A stretch of 64,000 nt of DNA from Eubacteriaceae bacterium CHKCI004 (GTDB lineage: Bacteria > Bacillota > Clostridia > Lachnospirales > Lachnospiraceae): NCBI GenBank assembly GCA_900016875.1, contig FCNR01000017.1, positions 1-64,000 of the forward strand, in the 5' to 3' direction. The notes beneath the pieces were generated by a model, which made no database searches, was not told the origin of the DNA, and saw nothing but the letters and a program-made list of their open reading frames with translations. Made by a program: the position numbers and the translations under genes. This document shows, one piece after another, positions 1 through 7,331 of the stretch (positions within the stretch are counted from its first letter, which is position 1; every line of letters begins with the position of its first letter).

Positions 1-2
1 CT

Positions 3-698
3 TCTTCTCTTGGCGGTCAGAACCTTGTAACCTTTGAGGAACTTTACGACCTTTCCAATGAGGACGAGCCTGTAAAGGTGGCAGAACACAAGGACATTGA
101 CGACGAGGGACAGACGGTGCTTATCACGGAGCGTATCATCTCTATCCATACCACAGCGACCAGCGAGGACGGAAAGAAAGAGATTGAAGCTGGAAAAGAC
201 GTGACAATCATTGATACCGTTACTCTTGACGGCTTGGAAATCGGCACTAAGTATCAGATAAAAGGCTGGCAGATGATTAAGGACGAAAACGCAGAACTTA
301 TCATAGGTGGTGAACGTGTTGAAAATGACTATACCTTTACTGCCGACAGTGAAAGCATGGAAGTACAGATTGCCTTTACATTCGACGCTTCCGAGCTGGG
401 CGGGAAAGAGCTTGTGACCTTTGAGGAATTATACGATTTAAGCAATCCAGATGAACCGACTAAGGTTACAGAGCATAAGGACATTGAGGACGACGGGCAG
501 ACGGTGACAATCACAGAAGTACCAGAAACACCAGAAGAACCTACACCAGAACAGCCGACCACACCAGATACACCGACAAAAACAAGCGACGCTCCAAAGA
601 CAGGCGATAACACTAACATTGCCTTATTCTTAGGACTTCTTATCCTCTCTGGTGCAGGCGTGGCAGGAACATACTTCTTCAAGCGTAGACGTTCATAA
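3..698 (+). CDS. VaFE-repeat surface-anchored adhesin, C-terminal part
   Basis: The reading frame is open from the window edge, so only the C-terminal 231 or so residues are seen. Two repeats are visible, each ending in a conserved LVTFEELYDLSN stretch followed by an EHKDI-DD/DE-GQTV motif. These are the hallmarks of VaFE repeats, Ig-like modules thought to be stabilised by intramolecular Thr-Gln ester bonds. After the second repeat come a Pro/Thr-rich stalk (PETPEEPTPEQPTTPDTPT), an APKTGD sortase-type sorting signal, a hydrophobic helix and a basic tail (KRRRS). The protein should therefore be covalently fixed to the peptidoglycan by a sortase. Its place just before the conjugation genes suggests a role in cell-cell contact during transfer, which is inference. 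The number of upstream repeats is unknown. Confidence 0.88.
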   Translation, partial: SSLGGQNLVTFEELYDLSNEDEPVKVAEHKDIDDEGQTVLITERIISIHTTATSEDGKKEIEAGKDVTIIDTVTLDGLEIGTKYQIKGWQMIKDENAELIIGGERVENDYTFTADSESMEVQIAFTFDASELGGKELVTFEELYDLSNPDEPTKVTEHKDIEDDGQTVTITEVPETPEEPTPEQPTTPDTPTKTSDAPKTGDNTNIALFLGLLILSGAGVAGTYFFKRRRS

Positions 699-891
699 TC
701 GGGCGGTCTATTTATGATGATGAAGAAATCACGCTCCCCGCCGTATGTTCAGATGTGACAGGAAATGAAAATTTAAACTGTTCCTTTTCTGTTAATCTGC
801 TTGCGGATTGACGGAAAAGAACAGTCCACTAGGGGCGTGGGGAGTGTAGCTCCCCACATATCAATTACAGAAAGAAATGAGGTATGAACAC
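699..891. other. intergenic region with inverted repeat before the DUF961 gene
   Basis: No gene is visible here. The stretch ends with a short perfect hairpin, ggggag-tgtag-ctcccc (about 839-855), directly before the ribosome binding site of the first DUF961 gene. It may be a terminator-like or regulatory stem; there is no T-run after it. Confidence 0.4.
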
Positions 892-1218
892 ATGAAATTA
901 AAATATATCGTGCCTGACATGGCACAGACATTTGGAAATTTAGAGTTTGCAGGAGAAAATGACGTGGAGCAACAGCGTGTCAATGGTCGCTTTGTCCCCG
1001 TGACGAGAAGCTATAACCTGTATTCCGACATTCAGAGAGCCGACGACATTATCGTGGTGCTTCCCGCAAAGGCTGGGGAGAAGCGTTTCAAGTATGAGCA
1101 GAAAGTGAAGCTCGTCAATCCTAAGATTACCGCCGAGGGAAAGAACGTGCGAGGTCGTGGCTACACAAACTATATCTTAACGGCTGATGATATGCTTCCA
1201 GCCGAGGAAAATAAGTAA
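892..1218 (+). CDS. DUF961 (YdcP-like) conjugative element protein, Orf23 type
   Basis: The protein of about 108 residues begins MKLKYIVPDM and carries the TFGNLEF stretch and a C-terminal LTADD motif shared with its neighbour. This is the DUF961 family found as a pair at the start of Tn916-like transfer regions (Orf23/Orf22). Family members act in element maintenance or transfer, but no biochemical activity is firmly known to me. The ATG at 892 is preferred over the in-frame ATG at 877, because a GAGG Shine-Dalgarno motif lies at 879-882 at good spacing. It is followed 15 bp later by its paralogue, probably in one operon. Confidence 0.85.
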   Translation: MKLKYIVPDMAQTFGNLEFAGENDVEQQRVNGRFVPVTRSYNLYSDIQRADDIIVVLPAKAGEKRFKYEQKVKLVNPKITAEGKNVRGRGYTNYILTADDMLPAEENK

Positions 1219-1233
1219 AGGGGGTATCTGATT

Positions 1234-1626
1234 ATGAGATTAGCGAATGGAATTGTATTAGATAAGGAAAAGACTTTCGGAGTATTGAAGTTCTCCGCAT
1301 TAAGACATGAGGTGCGAGTAGAGAATGAGGACGGGACGACCAGCGAAGAAATCAAGCGTAGAACCTATGATTTGAAATGCAGTCAGCAGGAACGCACGAT
1401 ACAGGTATCTATCCCAGCGGAAATCCCTGTCAAGGACTATCCGTACAATGCCGAGGTGGAGCTTATCAATCCTATTGCCGATACGGTGGCAAACGCCAAC
1501 TACCGAGGGGCAGACGTGGAGTGGTACATCAAGGCAGATGACATTGTGCTGAAAAATAAAGGCGGTCAGCCCGCAGGCAATCCACAGAACCATGCTCCGC
1601 AGGGACAGCAGAAAAATCAGAAGTAG
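1234..1626 (+). CDS. DUF961 family protein, Orf22 type
   Basis: This 130-residue protein is a second DUF961 member, alignable with the gene before it: both have a TFG-LKF/LEF block near the N-terminus and a conserved IKADDIV/LTADDML block near the C-terminus. It ends in a Gln/Asn/Gly-rich tail of about 25 residues, likely disordered. The start has a strong AAAGGGGG ribosome site. The pair is a landmark for the left conjugation module of Tn916-like elements; the function is unknown. Confidence 0.87.
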   Translation: MRLANGIVLDKEKTFGVLKFSALRHEVRVENEDGTTSEEIKRRTYDLKCSQQERTIQVSIPAEIPVKDYPYNAEVELINPIADTVANANYRGADVEWYIKADDIVLKNKGGQPAGNPQNHAPQGQQKNQK

Positions 1627-1629
1627 CCT

Positions 1630-1887
1630 ATGGAGAACGTAGCAGGCTATGAAGATTATGAAAAGGAGTTCCGAGAAGTCTCGCTTCCAGAATACCGCTG
1701 GCTGGCTCAAACTATGCTGACTCAGGCAATCGAGGATAGTGGCTGTCAAATGGACGGCAGTTTGATTATATCCATGCCCGATTATATCAGCAAGGACAAG
1801 TGCTGGTACACATTCCATTTTTCGATTGAGACGTTGGACTGGAAAAATCCAGCCAGCAGGACATTTACCTATATCGGCTGTTACTGA
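1630..1887 (+). CDS. small conserved ICE protein of unknown function
   Basis: An 85-residue acidic protein starting 3 bp after the DUF961 stop, with its stop overlapping the start region of the coupling-protein gene, so it is translationally embedded in the operon. It contains several Trp/Tyr residues (EYRWLAQTML, DKCWYTFHF, LDWKNPAS) and no membrane segment. I do not recognise a family; position and tight packing support a real gene with a role in the transfer region. Confidence 0.65.
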   Translation: MENVAGYEDYEKEFREVSLPEYRWLAQTMLTQAIEDSGCQMDGSLIISMPDYISKDKCWYTFHFSIETLDWKNPASRTFTYIGCY

Positions 1888-1901
1888 TGAAAGGAGTATC
1901 A

Positions 1902-3284
1902 ATGGCATTTTACAAATACAAGGGAAAGCGTATCAGAGCCAGCGATAAGAACCTTGTGTACCGCTTCTGTGCGGGTACGCTCCTGCTCCTGTTCGTGGCG
2001 GTTCTCCTGCTACTGAACATGGGACAGCTCATGCGTACCGATTGGGAGCATTTCAGCCTGCTTGATAGTGGCGTGACGCTTTCTACATACAACTTCATAA
2101 CCATAGGGATAGCGACTGGTGTTTGTGCATTGGTCGCTTTTCTTTATTACCGCTTCTTCCATGACAGCTTCAAGAAGCTATTGCACCGCCAAAAGCTCTC
2201 CCGCATGATACTGGACAACAAGTGGTATGAAGCCCAGACCGTACAGGACAGCGGGGTTTTCACTGACCTGCAGAGCAGATCAAGGGAAAAAATCGTCTGG
2301 TTTCCTAAAATCTATTATCAAATGGAAACGGGCTTGCTTCATATCCGCTGTGAAATCTCTTTAGGGAAGTATCAAGACCAGCTCCTTAGACTAGAAGATA
2401 AGCTGGAAAGCGGACTCTACTGTGAGCTGACCGACAAGACGCTCCATGACGGCTATATCGAGTACACCCTGCTCTATGACATGATAGCGAACCGTATCAC
2501 GATTGACGAGGTAAAGGCTGAAAACGGGGGCTTGCGTCTGATGAAGAACCTTACATGGGAATACGACGCACTCCCTCACGCCCTTATCTGTGGCGGGACT
2601 GGCGGTGGAAAGACCTATTTCCTGCTGACAATCATTGAAGCCCTCTTGCAGACCAACGCACAGCTTTACATCTTAGACCCTAAGAACGCTGACCTTGCGG
2701 ACTTGGGTACGGTCATGGATAACGTGTACCACACCAAAGAAGATATGATTGAATGTGTCAATGCGTTCTGTGAGGGCATGGTACAGCGAAGCGAGGAAAT
2801 GAAGCACCACCCAGACTACAAGACAGGCGAAAACTATGCCTATCTGGGCTTACCGCCCTGCTTCCTTATCTTTGACGAGTATGTGGCGTTCTTGGAAATG
2901 CTGGGGACAAAGGAAAGCATGAGCCTTTTAAGCCAGCTAAAGAAAATCGTCATGCTTGGCAGACAGGCGGGCTATTTCCTCATTGTCGCCTGCCAGCGAC
3001 CCGACGCTAAGTATTTCAGCGACGGTATCAGAGATAACTTCAACTTCCGTGTGGGATTGGGACGTATCAGCGAGCTTGGCTACGGTATGCTTTTTGGAAG
3101 CGACGTAAAGAAACAGTTCTTCCAGAAGCGTATCAAGGGACGTGGCTATTGTGATGTGGGTACGAGCGTCATATCGGAGTTTTACACTCCCCTTGTACCA
3201 AAGGGGCATGATTTTTTACAGACTATCGGCTCTCTTGCACTGGCAAGGCAAGCCGTACCAGAGAAACAAAAGGAGATTGAATGA
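1902..3284 (+). CDS. FtsK/SpoIIIE-type coupling protein, TcpA/Orf21 type
   Basis: A 460-residue membrane-anchored ATPase that in this family links the relaxase-DNA complex to the conjugation channel. Two membrane helices lie at about residues 22-42 and 63-85, the usual N-terminal anchor. The Walker A loop GGTGGGKT starts near residue 231 (CGGTGGGKTYF) and the Walker B strand is FLIFDEYVAF, followed by a QRPDAKY segment typical of FtsK motors. The start at 1902 is preferred because an AAGGAG motif lies 6 bp upstream, although an earlier in-frame ATG exists at 1887. The next gene overlaps its stop by 4 bp. Confidence 0.93.
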   Translation: MAFYKYKGKRIRASDKNLVYRFCAGTLLLLFVAVLLLLNMGQLMRTDWEHFSLLDSGVTLSTYNFITIGIATGVCALVAFLYYRFFHDSFKKLLHRQKLSRMILDNKWYEAQTVQDSGVFTDLQSRSREKIVWFPKIYYQMETGLLHIRCEISLGKYQDQLLRLEDKLESGLYCELTDKTLHDGYIEYTLLYDMIANRITIDEVKAENGGLRLMKNLTWEYDALPHALICGGTGGGKTYFLLTIIEALLQTNAQLYILDPKNADLADLGTVMDNVYHTKEDMIECVNAFCEGMVQRSEEMKHHPDYKTGENYAYLGLPPCFLIFDEYVAFLEMLGTKESMSLLSQLKKIVMLGRQAGYFLIVACQRPDAKYFSDGIRDNFNFRVGLGRISELGYGMLFGSDVKKQFFQKRIKGRGYCDVGTSVISEFYTPLVPKGHDFLQTIGSLALARQAVPEKQKEIE

Positions 3285-3694
3285 TTATGGGATATTTGGA
3301 AATCCATTATGAACCAGAATGTACCGGCAGTGTACTTACCTGTATCGGATTAGGATATGGAAAATTCCTGTCCGATTTGGCTTTTACGGCAGACAGTGAA
3401 TATAAACAGGACGACGACTATCCAGAAACACTTTTCCATGAGAGAATGTCGGATTTATTGGAAGATTTGGCAGAAGATTATCTGGAAATGCCGTTGCTGT
3501 TTTCCGTGGAGCTTCCCGTACACATGGCGAACCTGCTGGGCTGTCTTTTCCGCTATACGTTTCTTGTCATGGACAGGGAGCATTTCAGACAGGTATGCCG
3601 TGAATATGAGATTGACAAGGATATAGCCAGAAAATGCCTTTCAAGAGATACTGACTGTATCGTAGTTTATACGGGCATGACAAGGATAGGCTGA
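3281..3694 (+). CDS. hypothetical ICE protein after the coupling protein
   Basis: A 137-residue protein whose ATG overlaps the stop codon of the FtsK-type gene (ATGA), indicating translational coupling. It is acidic in its N-terminal half (YKQDDDYPETLFHERMSDLLEDLAEDYLEMP) with a moderately hydrophobic middle and no clear membrane helix or signal peptide. I do not recognise the family. The gene lies between the coupling protein and oriT, where Tn916 relatives often carry small accessory genes. Confidence 0.7.
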   Translation: MIMGYLEIHYEPECTGSVLTCIGLGYGKFLSDLAFTADSEYKQDDDYPETLFHERMSDLLEDLAEDYLEMPLLFSVELPVHMANLLGCLFRYTFLVMDREHFRQVCREYEIDKDIARKCLSRDTDCIVVYTGMTRIG

Positions 3695-3748
3695 ACCACT
3701 GACGGCTGGAACGGTCAGCGAAGCGACCCAGACCGTGCAAGCCGTCCT

Positions 3749-3806
3749 GTGGAGCAGGGCTTGCCCTGCTCCACGAAAGAAGCCCCTCGGTATCTAACAG
3801 AGGGGC
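3749..3806 (+). other. oriT-like region: two inverted repeats before the relaxase gene
   Basis: Two stems are visible between the coupling-protein and relaxase genes. The first is a perfect 12-bp inverted repeat (gtggagcagggc / gccctgctccac, 3749-3774). The second is gcccctc-ggtatctaaca-gaggggc (3782-3806). The second matches in form and position the oriT of Tn916 and ICEBs1, where a C/G-rich inverted repeat brackets a TAACA segment and is bound by the relaxase. The nick position is not read from the sequence. Confidence 0.75.
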
Positions 3807-3875
3807 ACAATTCCGCTGGAAACTACGGTCAAAAAGTCTGGAAATCCCGCTTGGTATAAGGGTTTTCTCTCACTC

Positions 3876-5135
3876 ATGGCTGACTGTGACAATCGGCGGA
3901 AAATATCACAGATTTCTAAAAATACACGATTGGGGGTATGCAGGCTGAATGAAAGCACCTTTATAACCGCCTTGAAAGAGAAACGCCAGTCTTACGGCGT
4001 GTCCCAGACAAGGCTTGCAATCATGGCTGGTATCAGCCGTGAACACCTAAACCGTATCGAAGCGGGAAAGGTAACACTCACGGACGATATGCAGGACAAG
4101 CTCATGGAAGCGGTCGAGAAATTCAATCCCGACGCTCCCATGTTCCTGCTGTTCGACTATGTGCGTATCCGTTTCCCCACGCTGGATATACAGCACGTTA
4201 TCAGAGATATATTGAAGCTCAATGTTGACTATATGCTCCATGAGGACTACGGACACTACAAATACACAGAGCATTACTATCTGGGTGATGTGTTCGTCTA
4301 TACTTCACAAGATGAGGAAAAAGGCACGCTTCTGGAACTGAAAGGAAAAGGCTGTCGCCAGTTTGAAAGCTATCTGCTGGCACAGGGGCGTAGCTGGTAT
4401 GACTTCCTCATGGACGCACTCATTGAGGGCGGTGTGATGAAACGTCTTGACCTTGCGATTAACGACAGGGCGGGCATACTGGATATTCCAGATCTGACCG
4501 CCAAATGTAACCGTGAGGAATGTGTCTCCCTGTTCCGCTCTTTCAAGTCCTATGCTTCGGGGGAGCTGGTGAAGCACAATGAGCAGGACAAGGCGGGCAT
4601 GGGACACACGCTGTATATCGGCTCTCTGAAATCGGAAGTCTACTTCTGCTGTTATGAGAAGAACTACGAACAGTACGCAAAGCTGGGAATACCGATTGAG
4701 GAAGCACCCATAAAGAACCGCTTCGAGATACGATTGAAAGATGAAAGAGCCTATTATGCCGTCCGTGAACTGCTGACCCATTATGACGCAGAACAGACGG
4801 CATTTTCTATCATCAATCACTATATCCGCTTCGTGGACAGAGAGCCAGAGAAGCGAAAGACAGACTGGAAGCTCAATGACCGTTGGGCGTGGTTTATCGG
4901 GAAAGACCGCCCGCCTGTCAAGCTGACGACAGACCCAGAGCCTTACACATTGGAAAGGACGCTGGGCTGGATAAGCCGACAGGTCGCTCCTACGCTGAAA
5001 ATGCTGAAAAAGATAGACGCTGGCAACAGCACAAGCTATCTGAAAGAGATTGAGGACAACGCAAAGCTGACGGAAAAGCACTTGCAGATAATCAGACAGC
5101 AGACAGCGGATACAAAGGAGCTTATCACAGAGTAA
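3876..5135 (+). CDS. MobT/Rep_trans-type relaxase, Orf20 type
   Basis: In this family the relaxase nicks one DNA strand at oriT and stays attached to the transferred end; some members also support rolling-circle replication of the element. The protein has an N-terminal XRE-type helix-turn-helix (about residues 30-75: SQTRLAIMAGISREHLNRIEAGK) and then a Rep_trans domain with an MKRLDLAINDRAG catalytic-region block. This HTH plus Rep_trans pairing is the MobT arrangement of Tn916 Orf20. The start is uncertain: the ATG at 3876 has no good ribosome site, while a GGGGG motif near 3931 would serve a TTG or CTG start about 18-23 codons downstream (LNESTFITALKEKR). It sits directly after the oriT-like repeats. 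Confidence 0.9.
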   Translation: MADCDNRRKISQISKNTRLGVCRLNESTFITALKEKRQSYGVSQTRLAIMAGISREHLNRIEAGKVTLTDDMQDKLMEAVEKFNPDAPMFLLFDYVRIRFPTLDIQHVIRDILKLNVDYMLHEDYGHYKYTEHYYLGDVFVYTSQDEEKGTLLELKGKGCRQFESYLLAQGRSWYDFLMDALIEGGVMKRLDLAINDRAGILDIPDLTAKCNREECVSLFRSFKSYASGELVKHNEQDKAGMGHTLYIGSLKSEVYFCCYEKNYEQYAKLGIPIEEAPIKNRFEIRLKDERAYYAVRELLTHYDAEQTAFSIINHYIRFVDREPEKRKTDWKLNDRWAWFIGKDRPPVKLTTDPEPYTLERTLGWISRQVAPTLKMLKKIDAGNSTSYLKEIEDNAKLTEKHLQIIRQQTADTKELITE

Positions 5136-5150
5136 AGGAGAATTGAGATT

Positions 5151-5291
5151 ATGGCAGAACTTGTCAAGGACTTGGTACTGGTATCGCTGGGAATGGGTAT
5201 CGGTGTCGTCCTTATGTGTATCGCACAGGTCAGCAAAATGGCTGATGAAGAAATGGAAGAAATCAAAAAAGAAAGGATTGATAAAGAATGA
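5151..5291 (+). CDS. DUF3789-like small membrane protein
   Basis: A 46-residue protein: one hydrophobic helix (residues 5-27, with a GMGIGVVLMCIAQ core) followed by an acidic and basic tail (ADEEMEEIKKERIDKE). A strong AAAGGAG ribosome site lies 11 bp before the ATG. The pattern matches the short DUF3789 proteins common in Tn916-like elements between relaxase and TcpD. The stop overlaps the ATG of the next gene (ATGA). The function is unknown. Confidence 0.75.
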   Translation: MAELVKDLVLVSLGMGIGVVLMCIAQVSKMADEEMEEIKKERIDKE

Positions 5292-5509
5292 ATTTCGGAC
5301 AAAATTTGTACAACTGGTTTTTAAGCAATGCACAGAGCCTTGTGTTAATGGCAATCGTGGTAATCGGTATCTACTTAGGATTTAAGAGAGAGTTTTCTAA
5401 GTTAATCGGCTTCCTTGTAATTGCCTTAATCGCCGTCGGGCTGGTATTCAATGCAGGCGGTGTCAAGGACGTGCTGTTAGAGCTGTTCAACCGTATCATT
5501 GGAGCGTAA
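5288..5509 (+). CDS. TcpD-like conjugative membrane protein
   Basis: A 73-residue protein with two hydrophobic segments (about residues 18-33 and 38-56) and a conserved GFKREFSKLIGF link. It resembles TcpD, a small membrane component of the transfer machinery of pCW3 and Tn916-like elements. Translationally coupled to the DUF3789 gene through an ATGA overlap. Confidence 0.72.
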   Translation: MNFGQNLYNWFLSNAQSLVLMAIVVIGIYLGFKREFSKLIGFLVIALIAVGLVFNAGGVKDVLLELFNRIIGA

Positions 5510-5594
5510 CAATCAGCAGTTTGCGGTCACGCAAACTTACCTGTCCCCCTATGGGAGTTCGGGCATAGGGGGAATGAAAGGGGGGGGTGACGGA

Positions 5595-5837
5595 ATGGTA
5601 CAAAAAGACATTTTTACGGATATGCAGGCAAAAATCGGCTGTCCGTATCTCTCCGACCTGCCCTACTACAAGCGTGCGGTCTGGTTTGAGATGAAACGCC
5701 TTTGCCTGTCCGACTACCCTAAAAAACAGTTAGAAGATTTTTCACGCTATGTATTCGGTGTGCCTTACGCCGTCATACAGGAAGCGTTGCAAAGAAAGGA
5801 CGTGATGAAACATGGAAGAAATGCGTGTACAGATTGA
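5595..5837 (+). CDS. small conserved ICE protein upstream of ardA (Orf19-like position)
   Basis: An 80-residue soluble protein (MVQKDIFTDMQAKIGCPYLSD...). The ATG at 5595 follows a GGGGGGGT ribosome site, so the much longer frame beginning at 5499 is not used. Its 3' end overlaps the start of the ArdA gene by 26 bp, which argues for coupled translation. No family recognised; the position equals orf19 of Tn916. Confidence 0.65.
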   Translation: MVQKDIFTDMQAKIGCPYLSDLPYYKRAVWFEMKRLCLSDYPKKQLEDFSRYVFGVPYAVIQEALQRKDVMKHGRNACTD

Positions 5838-6309
5838 AGCCAGAGAACCAACAGACGGCGAGATACGAGCCTTTTGGTTCACCCTGCCTATCGACACAGA
5901 ACAGGTGGAAGAACTGCTGGGGATTGATGTGGATACGGACTATTATTCTATCACGGGAAAGGAGCTTCCCTTTGCTGATGAAGTGCAAGAAGATACCACC
6001 GTGGAAAAGCTCAATGACCTGTACGCTACTTACGAAAATCTACCCTCTGACTTGAAAGAGGATTATGCGGAGCTGATGTGCTATTTTACTGACCTTGACG
6101 AACTGCACAGATACAGAAATGACATCATTCATTATTCGTGGTGTAAGAACATGACGGACGTTGCCCGCCACATTTTGAACAATGACCCAGACTTTACTTC
6201 CCTAAGTGAGAGCGTCACCCGCTATTTCGATTATGAAGCCTACGGGCAGTACCTTGACGATAACGGACGCTTTGTGGAAACCGACCACGGTATCTATGAG
6301 CTTCCATAG
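5812..6309 (+). CDS. ardA: antirestriction protein ArdA, copy 1 (Orf18 type)
   Basis: A 165-residue very acidic protein. ArdA mimics bent DNA and blocks type I restriction enzymes in a new host, protecting the incoming element. Visible family marks are the ASN-like N-terminal block AFWFTLPIDTEQVEELLGI, the central YELMCYF-type segment, the DVARHILN helix and the C-terminal FDYEAYGQYL block followed by a GRFVETDHGIYELP ending. Length fits the family (about 165). A second copy follows 17 bp downstream. Confidence 0.92.
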   Translation: MEEMRVQIEAREPTDGEIRAFWFTLPIDTEQVEELLGIDVDTDYYSITGKELPFADEVQEDTTVEKLNDLYATYENLPSDLKEDYAELMCYFTDLDELHRYRNDIIHYSWCKNMTDVARHILNNDPDFTSLSESVTRYFDYEAYGQYLDDNGRFVETDHGIYELP

Positions 6310-6326
6310 AAAAGAGGTGTGTGCCT

Positions 6327-6830
6327 ATGGTTGACGACATGAGGGTGTATATCGCTAATCTTGGCAAATACAACGAGGGTGAACTTGTCGGGGACTGGTT
6401 CTCTTTCCCTATCGACGAGGAAGATGTTGCGGAGCGTATCGGGCTGAACAGCTATTATGAGGAATACGCTGTCCATGATACCGACAACTTCCCTATTGAA
6501 ATCGGGGAGTATATCTCTATTCAAGAACTCAATGAGATGTACGAGATGATTTGTGAGCTTCCCGATTATATCACGGACGCTCTTGACGAGTTTGTTTCCT
6601 ACTATGGAAGTCTGGAAGAAGTCTATGAACACAAGGACGACATTTATTATTATCCCAACTGTGCGGACATGACCGACGTTGCCTATTACTTCATTGACGA
6701 GTTACAGGTATTAGGACAGATACCGCTACCGTTGCAAAACTATATCGACTATGAAGCATACGGCAGAGACTTATCCATAGAGGGGACATTCATTGAAACT
6801 AGCCGAGGGATATGCGAGATACCATATTAG
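6327..6830 (+). CDS. ardA: antirestriction protein ArdA, copy 2
   Basis: A 167-residue acidic ArdA paralogue of the previous gene: it shares the WFSFPIDEEDVAERIG start block, ELNEMYEMICELPDY, DVAYYFIDE and the YIDYEAYGRDL end block, but is clearly diverged over most of its length. An AAAGAGG ribosome site favours the ATG at 6327 over a GTG at 6321. Carrying two diverged copies may widen the range of restriction enzymes countered, which is inference. Confidence 0.9.
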   Translation: MVDDMRVYIANLGKYNEGELVGDWFSFPIDEEDVAERIGLNSYYEEYAVHDTDNFPIEIGEYISIQELNEMYEMICELPDYITDALDEFVSYYGSLEEVYEHKDDIYYYPNCADMTDVAYYFIDELQVLGQIPLPLQNYIDYEAYGRDLSIEGTFIETSRGICEIPY

Positions 6831-6941
6831 AGCTGGCAGATCAGCGACAGATTAGGTCGCTACTGACAGCTTTTTATATTTTACGGGGACGGCCAGAGAC
6901 GGGCTGTCCCTCAATCATTGAAAGAAAGGAGCTGAAACGAA

Positions 6942-7331
6942 TTGAAGAAGATTAAGAGCTACACGGGTATCTGGAACGTGGAGAAAGTCTTATACGCAAT
7001 CAACGATTTTACTCTCCCGTTTCCCGTTACCTTTACCCAGATAACGTGGTTTGTCATTACGGAGTTTGCCGTCATTCTCTTAGGGGACTTACCGCCGTTA
7101 TCGCTTATCGAGGGGGCATTTCTGAAATATTTCGGTATTCCCGTTGCCCTCACATGGTTCATGAGCCAAAAGACCTTTGACGGCAAGAAGCCTTACAGCT
7201 TCTTGAAATCGCAGATTACATTTGCCCTGCGACCTAAGACCACCTATGCAGGAAAAGCCGTGAAGCTGGAAAAGGAAGTTTTCAGCGAACCTGTCACGGC
7301 GGTTAGGAGTGTGATGTATGTTCCCGATTAA
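6942..7331 (+). CDS. TcpE-like conjugation membrane protein, Orf17 type
   Basis: A 129-residue protein that starts at a TTG codon, supported by a GAAAGGAGC ribosome site about 10 bp upstream. TcpE family proteins are small inner-membrane parts of the Gram-positive type IV secretion channel. Two hydrophobic stretches occupy roughly residues 26-48 and 58-75 and the C-terminal half is soluble. Its 3' end overlaps the VirB4-type gene by 14 bp. Upstream, between ardA and this gene, is an imperfect hairpin (ggacggcc...gggctgtcc, about 6882-6912). Confidence 0.85.
   Translation: MKKIKSYTGIWNVEKVLYAINDFTLPFPVTFTQITWFVITEFAVILLGDLPPLSLIEGAFLKYFGIPVALTWFMSQKTFDGKKPYSFLKSQITFALRPKTTYAGKAVKLEKEVFSEPVTAVRSVMYVPD

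Noticed and set aside
1300-1908. 202-codon minus-strand frame
   Set aside because: It is the shadow of two plus-strand genes with good ribosome sites and family matches.
4305-5354. 349-codon minus-strand frame opposite the relaxase
   Set aside because: Long but Cys/His/Phe-rich and opposite a recognisable MobT relaxase; typical antisense shadow.
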